Assembly: GCA_041397645.1 (NCBI GenBank)
Contig: JAWKWE010000004.1
Coordinates: 2,046,001 to 2,110,000 of the forward strand
Length of the DNA stretch: 64,000 nucleotides
Direction of reading: 5' to 3'
From: Hyphomicrobiaceae bacterium
GTDB lineage: Bacteria; Pseudomonadota; Alphaproteobacteria; Rhizobiales; Hyphomicrobiaceae
This document shows positions 26,319-35,191 of this stretch, in pieces. The notes beneath the pieces were generated by a model that searched no databases, was not told where the DNA came from, and saw only the letters and a list, made by a program, of their open reading frames with translations. The stretch's first letter is position 1, and each line of letters opens with the position of its first letter. A program made the position numbers and the translations under genes.

Positions 26319-27359
26319 TTACGCGGCTGCAGCCTTCTTACCAGCCATCGGAACCGTAGAGATCGTGCGCAGGATCTGCGACGCGATCTGGTATGGGTCG
26401 CCTTGCGAGTTCGGGCGACGGTCTTCCAGATAGCCCTTGTATCCGTTCTTGACGAACGAGTGCGGCACGCGGATCGAAGCACCACGGTCAGCCACGCCAT
26501 AGCTGAACTTGTTCCACGGTGCGGTCTCGTGCTTGCCCGTTAGGCGCAGATGATTATCGGGACCATAGACAGCGATGTGGTCTTCAAGGTTCTTCTCGAA
26601 TTCCTTCATCATCGATTCGAAATACTCCTTGCCGCCGACTTCGCGCATATAGGAGGTCGAGAAGTTGGCGTGCATGCCCGAGCCGTTCCAATCGGTATCG
26701 CCCAGCGGCTTGCAGTGGAACTCGATGTCGATGGCATATTTCTCTGTCAGACGGAGAAGCAGGTAGCGCGCCATCCACATCTCATCGGCGGCCTTCTTGG
26801 AGCCCTTGCCGAAAACCTGGAATTCCCACTGGCCCTTCGCCACTTCGGCGTTGATACCTTCATGGTTGATGCCAGCGGCAAGGCATAGATCGAGATGTTG
26901 CTCGACGATTTCACGCGCAACATCGCCGACATTCTTGTAGCCGACGCCGGTGTAGTACTGCCCCTGCGGCGCGGGATAACCCGAATCCGGAAAACCGAGC
27001 GGACGACCGTTCTTGTAGAAGAAGTACTCTTGTTCAAACCCAAACCAGGCGCCTTCATCATCGAGAATGGTAGCGCGCTTGTTGGAAGCATGCGGCGTCA
27101 CACCATCAGGCATCATGACTTCGCACATAACGAGAGCGCCGTTTGTGCGTGCGGGATCAGGATAAACTGCAACGGGCTTCAACACACAATCCGAGCTGTG
27201 TCCTTCAGCCTGCATCGTTGAGCTTCCATCGAAGCCCCAAAGTGGCAATTCCTCGAGTGACGGGAAGGCGCTGTACTCCTTAATTTGAGTCTTTCCACGC
27301 AGGTTCGGCACCGGCGTGTAGCCATCCAGCCAGATATATTCGAGTTTGTATTTCGTCAT
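26319..27359 (-). CDS. glnII: glutamine synthetase type II (eukaryotic-type GSII)
   Basis: A 346-residue octameric or decameric GSII as in rhizobia. ATG 27359 (MTKYKLEYIWLDGYTPVPNL) is chosen with GGGAG nine bases upstream; the frame extends nine codons further. Family text includes ELPLWGFDGSSTMQAEGHSS, WFGFEQEYFFYKNGRPLGFP, AGINHEGINAEVAKGQWEFQ and GKHETAPWNKFSYGVADRGA. GSII is not adenylylated and is controlled by transcription (NtrC) and, in Rhizobium, by the GstI translational inhibitor. A gstI-like gene lies divergently upstream, and a 7-bp hairpin sits in the leader at 27393-27409. Confidence 0.97.
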   Translation of the reverse strand: MTKYKLEYIWLDGYTPVPNLRGKTQIKEYSAFPSLEELPLWGFDGSSTMQAEGHSSDCVLKPVAVYPDPARTNGALVMCEVMMPDGVTPHASNKRATILDDEGAWFGFEQEYFFYKNGRPLGFPDSGYPAPQGQYYTGVGYKNVGDVAREIVEQHLDLCLAAGINHEGINAEVAKGQWEFQVFGKGSKKAADEMWMARYLLLRLTEKYAIDIEFHCKPLGDTDWNGSGMHANFSTSYMREVGGKEYFESMMKEFEKNLEDHIAVYGPDNHLRLTGKHETAPWNKFSYGVADRGASIRVPHSFVKNGYKGYLEDRRPNSQGDPYQIASQILRTISTVPMAGKKAAAA

Positions 27360-27771
27360 GCAGGCATACTCCCGGGTTAATGACATTGAGCACTGCGGTG
27401 CAACCGCAGAAATTTCAGGCGATTGAGTTTTTGCTCAACAGGCAGGCATAGGACTGTCGGTCGAAACCAAATGCTGGTCCGTGCGTTTTGAACACGGCCC
27501 GCAGTTGCTGATATTTCGCGGCCCCCACGGTTGAATTCGACCAGGACAATCATCCGCTTTGAAGACTTCTCACGACGTTCTGCGCAACAGCAATGAACCA
27601 TCACGAGCGCCATAGATGTTAGAAAGGCGCATCAAAAGAGTGCAATGGGGGGAGTGCCTATAATATATACAATTTGCAGTTCTTATTTAGGCAATTGCGT
27701 GATTTCGATGCAAATCGTGCTATTGTCAGGGGCCAAGGAAGAAATTTGGATAGAAGACAAGCGAGGCCTCC
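27360..27771. other. glnII-gstI divergent control region
   Basis: 412 bp. It contains a leader hairpin for glnII (27393-27409) and a TATAAT box at 27659-27664 that could serve gstI. I searched both strands for GG-N10-GC sigma-54 elements and found none with correct spacing, which is unexpected for an NtrC-type glnII gene. Confidence 0.5.
27393..27409 (-). promoter_or_regulatory. hairpin in glnII leader
   Basis: CTGCGGT (27393-27399) and ACCGCAG (27403-27409) are exact complements with a 3-nt loop, 34 bp upstream of the glnII start codon. It could be the element through which translation is controlled, but this is inference. Confidence 0.45.
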
Positions 27772-27972
27772 ATGGCAACATTCAGTCCCGGACACACCGC
27801 CAAGATCTACGCATTCCCTCCGCGTGGTCGTATGGCTGGGAGCGATGTAAATCGCTCCCATACACAAGACCTGTCAGACGAGCTGGCGCAGATGCCGGTG
27901 ACGATCTGCACAGGTGCTTGGTATCATGAGGACGCAGTTACAACGTCACACATGCCGAAGCGTTCTAGCTAG
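27772..27972 (+). CDS. gstI: GstI-like glutamine synthetase translational inhibitor (DUF2735)
   Basis: A 66-residue basic protein with the DUF2735 core AKIYAFPPRGRMAG near its N-terminus. In Rhizobium leguminosarum a similarly small gene, gstI, is transcribed divergently from glnII and blocks glnII translation. Here the orientation and neighbour are the same: the start lies 412 bp from the glnII start on the opposite strand. ATG 27772 is preceded by GAGG. Beyond the core the sequence is not conserved by eye. Downstream is a clear terminator, so this is a single-gene unit. Confidence 0.75.
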   Translation: MATFSPGHTAKIYAFPPRGRMAGSDVNRSHTQDLSDELAQMPVTICTGAWYHEDAVTTSHMPKRSS

Positions 27973-28055
27973 TCTGCGGTTTGCCCCTACAGGCGGATCC
28001 AGACAGTTACTCTGGGTCGCTTGAGAAAAGTGGGCCTAGTGTAACGACAAAATTC

Positions 28056-28085
28056 AAGGCGGCCTATCGAGGCCGCCTTTTTTAA
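28056..28085 (+). terminator. Rho-independent terminator after gstI-like gene
   Basis: AAGGCGGCC pairs with GGCCGCCTT around TATCGA and is followed by a T-rich tail (28078-28083). It begins 84 bp after the stop codon of the gstI-like gene. Confidence 0.9.
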
Positions 28086-28282
28086 TTCTGTGGCGCGGAT
28101 CACACCTCCAAACCGACCGTGTCGTGTTAAGCTGATTTGATAAGGCAGTGCGCAAGTTCGCGACGTGAAGCGCCAAGAAGGCTGCCCGAGGACGCGCCTC
28201 AAGGATCTTTGATTGCTGGCTCGCTGCACCGAATGCCAATGCATCGGGAGCGGTTGGCCGCATCGTTCCGCGAGAGGATGCC

Positions 28283-28660
28283 ATGATCAAACATCATCAC
28301 TTCATCGGACGTTTCGAAGTCACAGCGCCCCCGCTCGAAGGCGACCGGGGATATCTCGAATCTTGGATGTTCGAGCTGATCGAGGCTCAGGGAATGAAGG
28401 TCCTGTCTGGGCCTCATGTCGCCTTCGTCGACAAGCCAGGCAACAGAGGCCTCACGGGCGTCGCCATCATCGAGACTTCGCACGTGGCCGTACATATCTG
28501 GGACGAGACATCGCCCGCGCTCGTGCAGCTCGACTTCTATACCTGTGGAACGCTGCGCAAGGATCTCATCCTGCAAGCCATCGCACCGTGGGGCGTAGCC
28601 AAGCACACATTCATGGTTCTCGACCGCGAAACCGACGTTGTTGCGATGGAGTTGGCCTAG
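28283..28660 (+). CDS. speD: S-adenosylmethionine decarboxylase (pyruvoyl enzyme)
   Basis: A 125-residue proenzyme of the short bacterial class. Autocleavage would occur between T65 and S66 in AIIETSHVAVHIWDE, making S66 the pyruvoyl residue. H71 and C88 (DFYTCGTL) match the catalytic His and Cys of the Thermotoga enzyme in order and approximate spacing. It makes decarboxylated AdoMet for spermidine synthesis; no speE is in the window. The cleavage junction is Thr-Ser rather than the usual Glu-Ser. Confidence 0.85.
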   Translation: MIKHHHFIGRFEVTAPPLEGDRGYLESWMFELIEAQGMKVLSGPHVAFVDKPGNRGLTGVAIIETSHVAVHIWDETSPALVQLDFYTCGTLRKDLILQAIAPWGVAKHTFMVLDRETDVVAMELA

Positions 28661-28697
28661 AAATCTATCGGCTGAGCCTGCGCTGCAATGCGCGGGC

Positions 28698-29003
28698 TCA
28701 GTAGAACAGCAGCACCCCAAGACAGCCGCCGATGAGCGCATAGTAGAAGAACTGACGCTCGCGTACGAGGAACCATGTCACCACGCGGCGGGGAATATCT
28801 GCCCAGTGGTAGCGCGCGAGCACGCCGAGCAACAAGCCGACTGCCAGTCCGAAGACGGCCGATTCCATTTGCAGACCAGTCCCCGGCGCCAGACCCGATC
28901 GTATGCCGTGGCTCTCAAGCCAGGGTAGCATAAGGGCCACCACACTGAGCGTCATGACGCCAAGTGCGAGAATGGAGCAGAACTGGAAGACCGAGCGCAT
29001 CAT
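28698..29003 (-). CDS. small membrane protein, three helices, unknown function
   Basis: A 101-residue protein with three hydrophobic segments: FCSILALGVMTLSVVALMLP, ESAVFGLAVGLLLGVLARY and FFYYALIGGCLGVLLFY. It converges with speD, 37 bp apart. The loop between helices two and three is basic (PRRVVTWFLVRERQ). No family recognised. Confidence 0.7.
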   Translation of the reverse strand: MMRSVFQFCSILALGVMTLSVVALMLPWLESHGIRSGLAPGTGLQMESAVFGLAVGLLLGVLARYHWADIPRRVVTWFLVRERQFFYYALIGGCLGVLLFY

Positions 29004-29121
29004 GGGCGAAACATTTTCGCAATATTTCAGACGAGGCGGCTTCGCTATGCCCGCGTTCCGCCCCTCTTTGCATTTAACAGGCTGGAAGCGAATTATTTGT
29101 TAACCATGCCGCTGCCTGCCC

Positions 29122-30003
29122 ATGCGCGTTGGAAATTTGCATCGTCTCAATCGCCGCGAGCTGCTGCGAGGCAGCGCCGCATTCGCATTCATGGGCGCGC
29201 AGACGCGCTTGTCCAGCGCCGCGGGTCTTTACGCATGGCGCCCAGCCACGGCCGCCACAGGTGCTGGAGATACGCTACAAGCGCGGTTCTCTCCCCCGCC
29301 GGGTTTCATCAGAGATGCGGTTGCAGACTCATCATTCGCCGCCTGGCTGCGATCCTTGCCGCTGAAAGAGCAAGGCGCGCGCGTGCATCTCTACACGGGG
29401 GCGGAAAAATCCCGCCAGGATGTCCATGCCGGTGTCATAGACATCGACGTCGGCGGGCGCGATCTTCAACAATGCGCTGACGCCGTCATGCGACTTCGCG
29501 CCGAGTGGTTGCTTGGAACCGGCCGCAGCAGCGAGATCGCCTTCAATATGACAGAGGGCGGGCGGGTTCCGTTCTCCAGATGGGCCCGCGGAGAGCGAAG
29601 CTCTCCCTCTGGCAAACGGTGGCGAAAGACCGCCGCTGCGGATTCCAGTTACGCCAGCTTCCGCAAGTATTTGGACTTCGTCTTCTCGTATGCAGGCACC
29701 GCATCACTCGAGAAGGAGCTGGTGCCCGTGCCTGAGGGCGACATCGCCATTGGGGATGTCTTCATCAAAGGCGGCTTTCCAGGCCACGCGGTGCTCGTTG
29801 CCGATCTCGTCCACAACGCGGCCACACAATCGAAGCGCTTCCTTCTGATTCAGAGCTACATGCCGGCGCAGCAGATGCACGTCCTCAGGAACCCACAAAA
29901 CGGCGACGGCTCCCCCTGGTACGGCGTGCCCGCTGGCAACTTGGTAACGCCGGAATGGACCTTTGCTCCAGGCTCACTCCGACGCTGGCCCTCATCACGT
30001 TGA
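29122..30003 (+). CDS. DUF4846 protein, exported (Tat-like signal)
   Basis: A 293-residue protein. The N-terminus has an RR motif and hydrophobic stretch (NRRELLRGSAAFAFMGAQ). The DUF4846 body is clear: FSPPPGFIRDAVADSSFAAW, IDIDVGGRDLQQCADAVMRL, the GDVFIKGGFPGHAVLVADLV metal-site-like block, and FLLIQSYMPAQQMHVLRNPQ. The reaction is unknown. Its last 9 bases overlap the convergent lipase-fold gene. The start lacks a clear ribosome-binding site. Confidence 0.85.
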   Translation: MRVGNLHRLNRRELLRGSAAFAFMGAQTRLSSAAGLYAWRPATAATGAGDTLQARFSPPPGFIRDAVADSSFAAWLRSLPLKEQGARVHLYTGAEKSRQDVHAGVIDIDVGGRDLQQCADAVMRLRAEWLLGTGRSSEIAFNMTEGGRVPFSRWARGERSSPSGKRWRKTAAADSSYASFRKYLDFVFSYAGTASLEKELVPVPEGDIAIGDVFIKGGFPGHAVLVADLVHNAATQSKRFLLIQSYMPAQQMHVLRNPQNGDGSPWYGVPAGNLVTPEWTFAPGSLRRWPSSR

Positions 30004-31794
30004 CGATGAAGCGAACTTCGTATCGCGATTTATGCCAGCACCAGCGGAGTACATCGGAGGCAGATCTTTGAGAGTGAGAAACGCTTCTTGCGCGCTTTCC
30101 GGCCGCACGCCGCGTGAATCCAACAAATGTTCGCTCAAAGCCGCATAGGCCGCCGACGCAGGCTCCGCGCTTTTTTCGGCGGAATACAACTCCGTCAACC
30201 TTTCAAGGATCAGCGCGGTTAAACTCAAGGCGTAACGTCGCTCGATGTCTCCCCGCATGATCGCGCGACGTGCTGAGGGATCGGCAGCCAAGAGCTTCAG
30301 CCACATCCGACGACGAATTGCGCCCTCGTCCGCGCTCTCAGATCCATCCTCAATGGATAGCGCAGCGGCCGCCCAGCGTTCCGCAAGACGCCGCTGAGCC
30401 GGTTTCGCGCCAGTGCCGGCCACTTCGGAAGACGGCCGATATCGGGCGAGCCTGAAGACGTTGCCCGGCAGCCGCGCCCCCAGGTGCAAACTGCGGCGCC
30501 CAAAGCTTTGAGAGACGACATGCAGTGTGCGCTCATCCAGACCGAGTTGTGCATAGTCGCTAACGAAGGTCTTGCCTCCCGGGTGCGTGGTGCCAAAGGT
30601 AACGACCCCGCAGATATTTCGCCCGCGCTTGGCAAACTCGTAGGCCGCAAGCATCGCGGCTGCGCCCCCGCGTTGATGTCCCGCGAGCAGGATGGGCGGC
30701 TTGTCATCGTTCTCGCTTGTCCGCAACACGCCCTTGAGCCACTCCTCCACGCCAGGACGCAACCCATTCCACATCCGGGCGGCTGCTCGGGCACGTGGAG
30801 CGGCGTCCCAAATCGATTCTTCTGGAACATACTGGCGTGCACCCGCGCGCGGAGTGAGGAGCGCCGCAGATGCTGAAAGGGGGCGGAAGCCGTCCGGGTC
30901 CACGACTGCGATCGTGGTCACACCTTCAAAAACAAAGCAAAGAGCGCGCCCAGCTTCATAGGTTACGAGATGGGGCTCGCCAACGCGCGGACAGTGCGTG
31001 CGCAAATAGCGCGGTGCATCTTCGTGATAGGCTAACGCGCAGGCATAGGCGAGAAACTCTGTCAGCCCCACCGGCACGCGCCCTTCCGCGAGCGCTTGCC
31101 GGCTTTCTGTCAGCTTTACCTTGCGATCCGAAGCCGGCCTGCCCAATCCCGCAAGGTAGTGCTTCACGGCGACCGCATTGAAGGGATGGTATTGCAGCTC
31201 AGGTTCATCGCCCGCCAGTCTGCGCGAGAGAATATCCGATATACCAGACACCCTTGGCGGGCTGGTCTTTCGCGTCGGGGCGGTGCCTTCTATCGCACCA
31301 GCTTGCGGGCTAAGCGTACGGCTTTGTCGCAAAAGCCCCGAGATCAACACCAGCAATGCGCCGACGGTCCCCGTCAGCAAAGCCTGAGCGAATGAACTCG
31401 TGTAGTCGGCCACATGAGCCTGCGCTGGATCCGCGGGGTCATACAGCACGACGATTTCATCGCCGGGTCGATAGCGTTCCGCACTGCCTGCGCTTTGCGA
31501 CATGAAAGTGTGTCGCCGACCGTCAGCGTCGACGAATGAAATGATCGGCACTCCGCGCCCATCGTGCCCGGAATTCACCAGCTTCTCTATTTGCCCCGCT
31601 GCTTTGGCGGACTGCCAGATGGCGTCGATTTTCCCCGCCGCGAGAACGGCGGCCCAAAGCATGATGGCGACGCCCGCAATGCCGACGAGAGCAGCCGCTG
31701 CACCGCGGCCAGTCGTCAGATTTCTGCGCTGCAATTTTGCGGGGTCGTCAGCCAACATCCACGCCTTGAACTGAAATATGAAGGTTTCAAACAA
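29995..31794 (-). CDS. DUF3592 plus lipase-fold protein lacking the catalytic serine
   Basis: A 599-residue protein in two parts. Residues about 1-170 hold two membrane helices flanking a DUF3592-type beta domain (DADGRRHTFMSQSAG with RYRPGDEIVVLYDPADPAQA). Residues about 200-590 resemble a class 3 lipase/DUF2974 alpha-beta hydrolase: a HEDAPRYL region, PPILLAGHQRGGAAAMLAAY and NICGVVTFGTTHPGG. The nucleophile elbow, normally GHSxGG, reads G372-H-Q374-R-G, so the serine is absent (codon CAA read directly). It could be a non-catalytic scaffold or use another residue. It overlaps the DUF4846 gene end by 9 bp. Confidence 0.75.
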   Translation of the reverse strand: MFETFIFQFKAWMLADDPAKLQRRNLTTGRGAAAALVGIAGVAIMLWAAVLAAGKIDAIWQSAKAAGQIEKLVNSGHDGRGVPIISFVDADGRRHTFMSQSAGSAERYRPGDEIVVLYDPADPAQAHVADYTSSFAQALLTGTVGALLVLISGLLRQSRTLSPQAGAIEGTAPTRKTSPPRVSGISDILSRRLAGDEPELQYHPFNAVAVKHYLAGLGRPASDRKVKLTESRQALAEGRVPVGLTEFLAYACALAYHEDAPRYLRTHCPRVGEPHLVTYEAGRALCFVFEGVTTIAVVDPDGFRPLSASAALLTPRAGARQYVPEESIWDAAPRARAAARMWNGLRPGVEEWLKGVLRTSENDDKPPILLAGHQRGGAAAMLAAYEFAKRGRNICGVVTFGTTHPGGKTFVSDYAQLGLDERTLHVVSQSFGRRSLHLGARLPGNVFRLARYRPSSEVAGTGAKPAQRRLAERWAAAALSIEDGSESADEGAIRRRMWLKLLAADPSARRAIMRGDIERRYALSLTALILERLTELYSAEKSAEPASAAYAALSEHLLDSRGVRPESAQEAFLTLKDLPPMYSAGAGINRDTKFASSST

Positions 31795-31887
31795 CTATCG
31801 AGGCAAGCGAACAATACAGACAAGGCGCAGCGATGACGCTCGTGACACCTCACATTGCCGCGTGTGGCATCGCAACGACGCGCGCGC

Positions 31888-33096
31888 TCAAGCCTGTCTC
31901 CGCCACAGCCAGAGCACTCCCGCCAGCGCCAGGAGCATGAATAGCGCCATGGCATACACGAAGCCCTCTACCGGCGAGATCGACATGGCGAAGCCAGCCG
32001 CAGCCGGGCCCAGAATAGCCCCCAGCTGGTACATGACGAGAAACGCCGCGTTGGCAGCCGCTAGATCGCGTGCCTGAACCTCCTCGCCCACGACCGCCAA
32101 ACCGACAGTGTAAAAACCGAGCACAACGCCGCCTAGAACAAACGCCAGCGGAAACGCCATGGGCGGATGGGCAAGAGCCGCAGGCAACAACAGCGACAGC
32201 ACGATAAAGGCAACGCCGAGCGCAATAGTGACAAGCGTGCGCGCCATTTTGTCGGCCATGTAACCGATGAGAAATTGAAGGACCACGCCGCCAGCGGTCA
32301 AAAAGCTCATGAGACGCAAAGCCGTCGCTTGCTCCAGTCCGCCTGCAATGCCGACGTTGCCGATCAGCGCCAGGTAACTCATCTCCGCAAAGCCGCCGAT
32401 GAAGCCCCCCATCATCCCGACCGGAGCAAGCCGCACGGCAGAAAACGGCGAGTGATCGGAGCCCTTCTGGGACACGTCGGGCGCCAAACGAGCGGCCAGC
32501 ACGATTGGAAGTCCGGCGAACGCCATCGCGCCCGCGCCGACCAGATAAGGCGCATAGCCGAGCAGTCCCGTCGCCTCCAGCAGAAGTGGACCGACCGAGT
32601 AGCCCGAGAAAAATGAGATTGCATAGATCGCAATGACGCGCCCACGGGTTTCTTCGCGGGTGACGAGATTTATCCAGGTCTCGCCGGCCAGCCACGGCAG
32701 CGCGAGCCCGGCGCTCATCAGGAAGCGAATAACGATCCAGGCGTGGACGTCTTGGAACAGTCCAAGCGCGATGAAACCCGCCGCGCCAACAAGACATCCC
32801 ACAGAAATGGCCCGCACGGCCCCCCAGCGCGCGACAAGCCCCGGAAGAAATGGCAACGTCGCCAACACGCCCATGGCGGGCGCTGCCCCTGCGATGCCGA
32901 TCAGCCATTTTTGCGTGGCCCAGCTTTCGAGAGTTAGCGCTGTCAACGGAAAGCCGACGCCGAAAGCCATGCCGACGCCGAACGCTGCGGTAATAACCGC
33001 CGCAAGGCTGGCGATACGTCGTCGATCCTCGTCGCGCGTCCAACCACTCTCAGGCTCGGACGGCGGATCGGGGAAAATCCCGGGTCCTGTGGTCAT
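31888..33096 (-). CDS. MFS transporter
   Basis: A 402-residue, 12-helix major facilitator. The N-half has the RWGAVRAISVGCLVGAAGFI loop and helix; the helices are evenly spaced and Gly/Ala-rich. The start overlaps the aminotransferase stop by ATGA, which indicates translational coupling. A same-strand shadow frame of almost 400 codons exists in this gene but lacks any protein-like features. The substrate is not predictable; pairing with an aminotransferase suggests an amino acid or related metabolite. Confidence 0.85.
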   Translation of the reverse strand: MTTGPGIFPDPPSEPESGWTRDEDRRRIASLAAVITAAFGVGMAFGVGFPLTALTLESWATQKWLIGIAGAAPAMGVLATLPFLPGLVARWGAVRAISVGCLVGAAGFIALGLFQDVHAWIVIRFLMSAGLALPWLAGETWINLVTREETRGRVIAIYAISFFSGYSVGPLLLEATGLLGYAPYLVGAGAMAFAGLPIVLAARLAPDVSQKGSDHSPFSAVRLAPVGMMGGFIGGFAEMSYLALIGNVGIAGGLEQATALRLMSFLTAGGVVLQFLIGYMADKMARTLVTIALGVAFIVLSLLLPAALAHPPMAFPLAFVLGGVVLGFYTVGLAVVGEEVQARDLAAANAAFLVMYQLGAILGPAAAGFAMSISPVEGFVYAMALFMLLALAGVLWLWRRQA

Positions 33097-34217
33097 GTGT
33101 CGGACGCGACGTTACGACGTGCTTCTGCCACGGAAACTGGCAACGCCTTGGCAAACAGGTCGAGATCTGCGTCGAGGCCACAGCTTACCCTGATACAGCG
33201 GTCGAGCGGAGCAACCGCTGGTTTGCGAATGAAAACGCCTTGGTCGAGCACGCCTTCCAGCACGCGCTTAGCGAATGCACCGTCGGCCCCGCAGTCGATG
33301 GCGACGAAGTTTGTTGCAGACGGCAATGGCAGCAGACCACAGCTGTGTGCAATCGCTCCGATGCGATCCCGAGCGCGCGCGATCTGGCTGACGACCTCAG
33401 CGAGATAAGGCTGGTCTTGCAACGCCGCCAACGCGCCAAGCTGGCCGACGCGGTTGATCCCGTAATGGTTTCGCACCTTGTCGAAAGCAGAAATGATCTC
33501 CGGTTCCGCTATGGCGTACCCGATGCGCGCACCAGCAAGTCCATAGGCCTTGGAGAAGGTGCGGTAGCGGATCACCTGACCATTCGCTACGTCGATGGGC
33601 GGCAACGTGCCATCCGGCGCGGTGTCGGAATATGCCTCATCCAAAATCAGCAACGTTTGAGGCGGAAGATTCGCAATTAACTGCGCGATCTCGTCTGCAG
33701 GCCACCACGATCCCATCGGATTGTTGGGATTGGAGACGTAGAGAATACGCGCGCTCTCCGCCTTTGCGGTTTCAAGCAGCGCGCCGAGATCCTCACAATC
33801 ATGCGCCATCGGAACCTTGATGAGGCGGCCACCGTGAGCAAGCACATGGAAATTAAATGTCGGATAAGCGCCGTCCGATGTGACGACAGTTTGCCCAGGC
33901 GTCAGGTACATCAGGCATGTCAGACCGAGCAAGCCATCGATGCCTTCGCCAACGACGATATTACCAACGTCAAGGCCATGAAACGCAGCAAGTGCAGCCC
34001 GCAGCTCGTAGCTTTCCGGATCGGCGTAACGCCAGTTGGTCTCGGCGGCCTCGCGCATGACGGCAATTGCTTTAGGGCTTGGGCCGAAGACGCTTTCGTT
34101 GGCGCCAAGACGAGCCAGGAACTTTCGTCCTGTTCCCCGCTCGATGGCTTCGGGCCCGACGAAAGGCACGAGTTTGGGCAGGGCTTCGATTATGGGTGTG
34201 AATGGGATGTGCGGCAT
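33093..34217 (-). CDS. PLP-dependent aminotransferase, histidinol-phosphate aminotransferase-like
   Basis: A 374-residue fold-type I aminotransferase. ATG 34217 is chosen (MPHIPFTPIIEALPKLVPFV) because the upstream extension to 34415 lies inside the previous gene. Key segments are LARLGANESVFGPSPKAI, YVSNPNNPMGSW, the LLILDEAYSDTAPDG cofactor Asp and RTFSKAYGLAGARIGYAIAE with the Schiff-base Lys. It sits between a DUF1489 gene (14 bp upstream) and an MFS transporter (ATGA overlap). HisC is usually in a different context, so this may be an aromatic or generic amino acid aminotransferase. Confidence 0.85.
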   Translation of the reverse strand: MPHIPFTPIIEALPKLVPFVGPEAIERGTGRKFLARLGANESVFGPSPKAIAVMREAAETNWRYADPESYELRAALAAFHGLDVGNIVVGEGIDGLLGLTCLMYLTPGQTVVTSDGAYPTFNFHVLAHGGRLIKVPMAHDCEDLGALLETAKAESARILYVSNPNNPMGSWWPADEIAQLIANLPPQTLLILDEAYSDTAPDGTLPPIDVANGQVIRYRTFSKAYGLAGARIGYAIAEPEIISAFDKVRNHYGINRVGQLGALAALQDQPYLAEVVSQIARARDRIGAIAHSCGLLPLPSATNFVAIDCGADGAFAKRVLEGVLDQGVFIRKPAVAPLDRCIRVSCGLDADLDLFAKALPVSVAEARRNVASDT

Positions 34218-34231
34218 GGCTGGATGATCTG

Positions 34232-34672
34232 TCAGATCAGACACAACTCGGCAAGCGCCTTGCGCATTCCTGGCGGCATGGCGGAGATGCCGTTCCCCGC
34301 GCACTTGCCGAGATCTTCCGGTGCATCCTCGGCGGAAAGATATCGCCAGCCCTGAAAAGCGCGCCGCGGCACAGGGCGCACGGCAATCAGCTCTGGATCG
34401 AGCACCATGACGCAACAGGGCGTGCCGTCTTCCTTGGTTCCCTCATCGAAGGCGACAAACCGTTGGCGTGCTGTAATGATCCCCTTCATCACCCAGTAAA
34501 GAGAGCCGCCGTCGAGCAGGTCCTCCTGGCGTTTTGGGCTTTGAAATGTGGTGTGATAGGGCAGCGGACGTTTGCCCGCCTTTTTCGCTGCCGCTATGCG
34601 GCCGCGCTGCCAGTCCGCCAGATCCTCTATGGAATGCGCGCCAACGCACAGCTTGATCATATGAAGTGCCAT
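34232..34672 (-). CDS. DUF1489 family protein
   Basis: A 146-residue cytoplasmic protein of the alphaproteobacterial DUF1489 family. ATG 34672 gives the family N-terminus MALHMIKLCVGAHSIEDLAD. Other conserved segments are GGSLYWVMKGIITARQRFVA and FQGWRYLSAEDAPEDLG with a Pro/Arg-rich hinge. It is the first gene of a likely three-gene unit with the aminotransferase and transporter. Function unknown. Confidence 0.88.
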   Translation of the reverse strand: MALHMIKLCVGAHSIEDLADWQRGRIAAAKKAGKRPLPYHTTFQSPKRQEDLLDGGSLYWVMKGIITARQRFVAFDEGTKEDGTPCCVMVLDPELIAVRPVPRRAFQGWRYLSAEDAPEDLGKCAGNGISAMPPGMRKALAELCLI

Positions 34673-34747
34673 GAGCGGATTTGACCTCAAGGTGGGAGTC
34701 GGCGCAATCGCACTATCCACAGTCCTAGCGCAGAGATATCTGCCAAA

Positions 34748-35191
34748 TCACTTATGCGTGCATGTACCGGCGTACTGAGAGAACATCGGCTGGCCGAGCA
34801 GACCGAAGTGGCGCGAATGCACCGCTGGCTGGACGTCCGGAGTAGCCGGATCGGCGTCGTAAATCGTCGTGAGATTGAGGAAGCCCTCGTTGGCAACCTC
34901 AAGGAAGTGATTGGCGTTGAGCGCGCGCACGATCCTGAGTTTCCCAGCATCCTTGCCCTCGATAATCAGCTTCGCTGACTGCGCGTCCAAATCGACATCG
35001 TCGATTTCAAATGCCAAAGGCGCAGAAGGCGAGGACGAGAACTTGCCACCTTCGTAGGTCCACACATAGCCCGTCTCGAATCGGCAGAAGAGCTTCGACT
35101 CAGCAGCTTGCGCGCTCTGCGAGGATATCGTCACCGCAATCCCCACAACGGCCACTCCAGCGAATTTGAGAAGGTGGCGGAAAAGGGCCAT
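34748..35191 (-). CDS. small exported protein, unknown function
   Basis: A 147-residue protein. ATG 35191 opens a signal peptide, MALFRHLLKFAGVAVVGIAV ending SAQAAES, and is preceded by GAAGGA. The mature part is beta-rich (FCRFETGYVWTYEGGKFSSS, LDAQSAKLIIEGKDAGKLRI) with two cysteines, one near each end, likely disulfide bonded. Extension to 35362 adds non-family text. It is divergent from the lipoprotein gene beyond. No family recognised. Confidence 0.75.
   Translation of the reverse strand: MALFRHLLKFAGVAVVGIAVTISSQSAQAAESKLFCRFETGYVWTYEGGKFSSSPSAPLAFEIDDVDLDAQSAKLIIEGKDAGKLRIVRALNANHFLEVANEGFLNLTTIYDADPATPDVQPAVHSRHFGLLGQPMFSQYAGTCTHK

Noticed and set aside
27715..27733. Possible sigma-54 element for glnII on the minus strand
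   Set aside because: The best candidate has 12 or 8 bases between the GG and GC pairs instead of 10.
31850..33043. A 397-codon minus-strand frame in the MFS region
   Set aside because: Same strand, shifted frame; rich in Arg and Cys with no helix pattern, while the overlapping frame is a clear 12-helix transporter coupled to the aminotransferase by ATGA.
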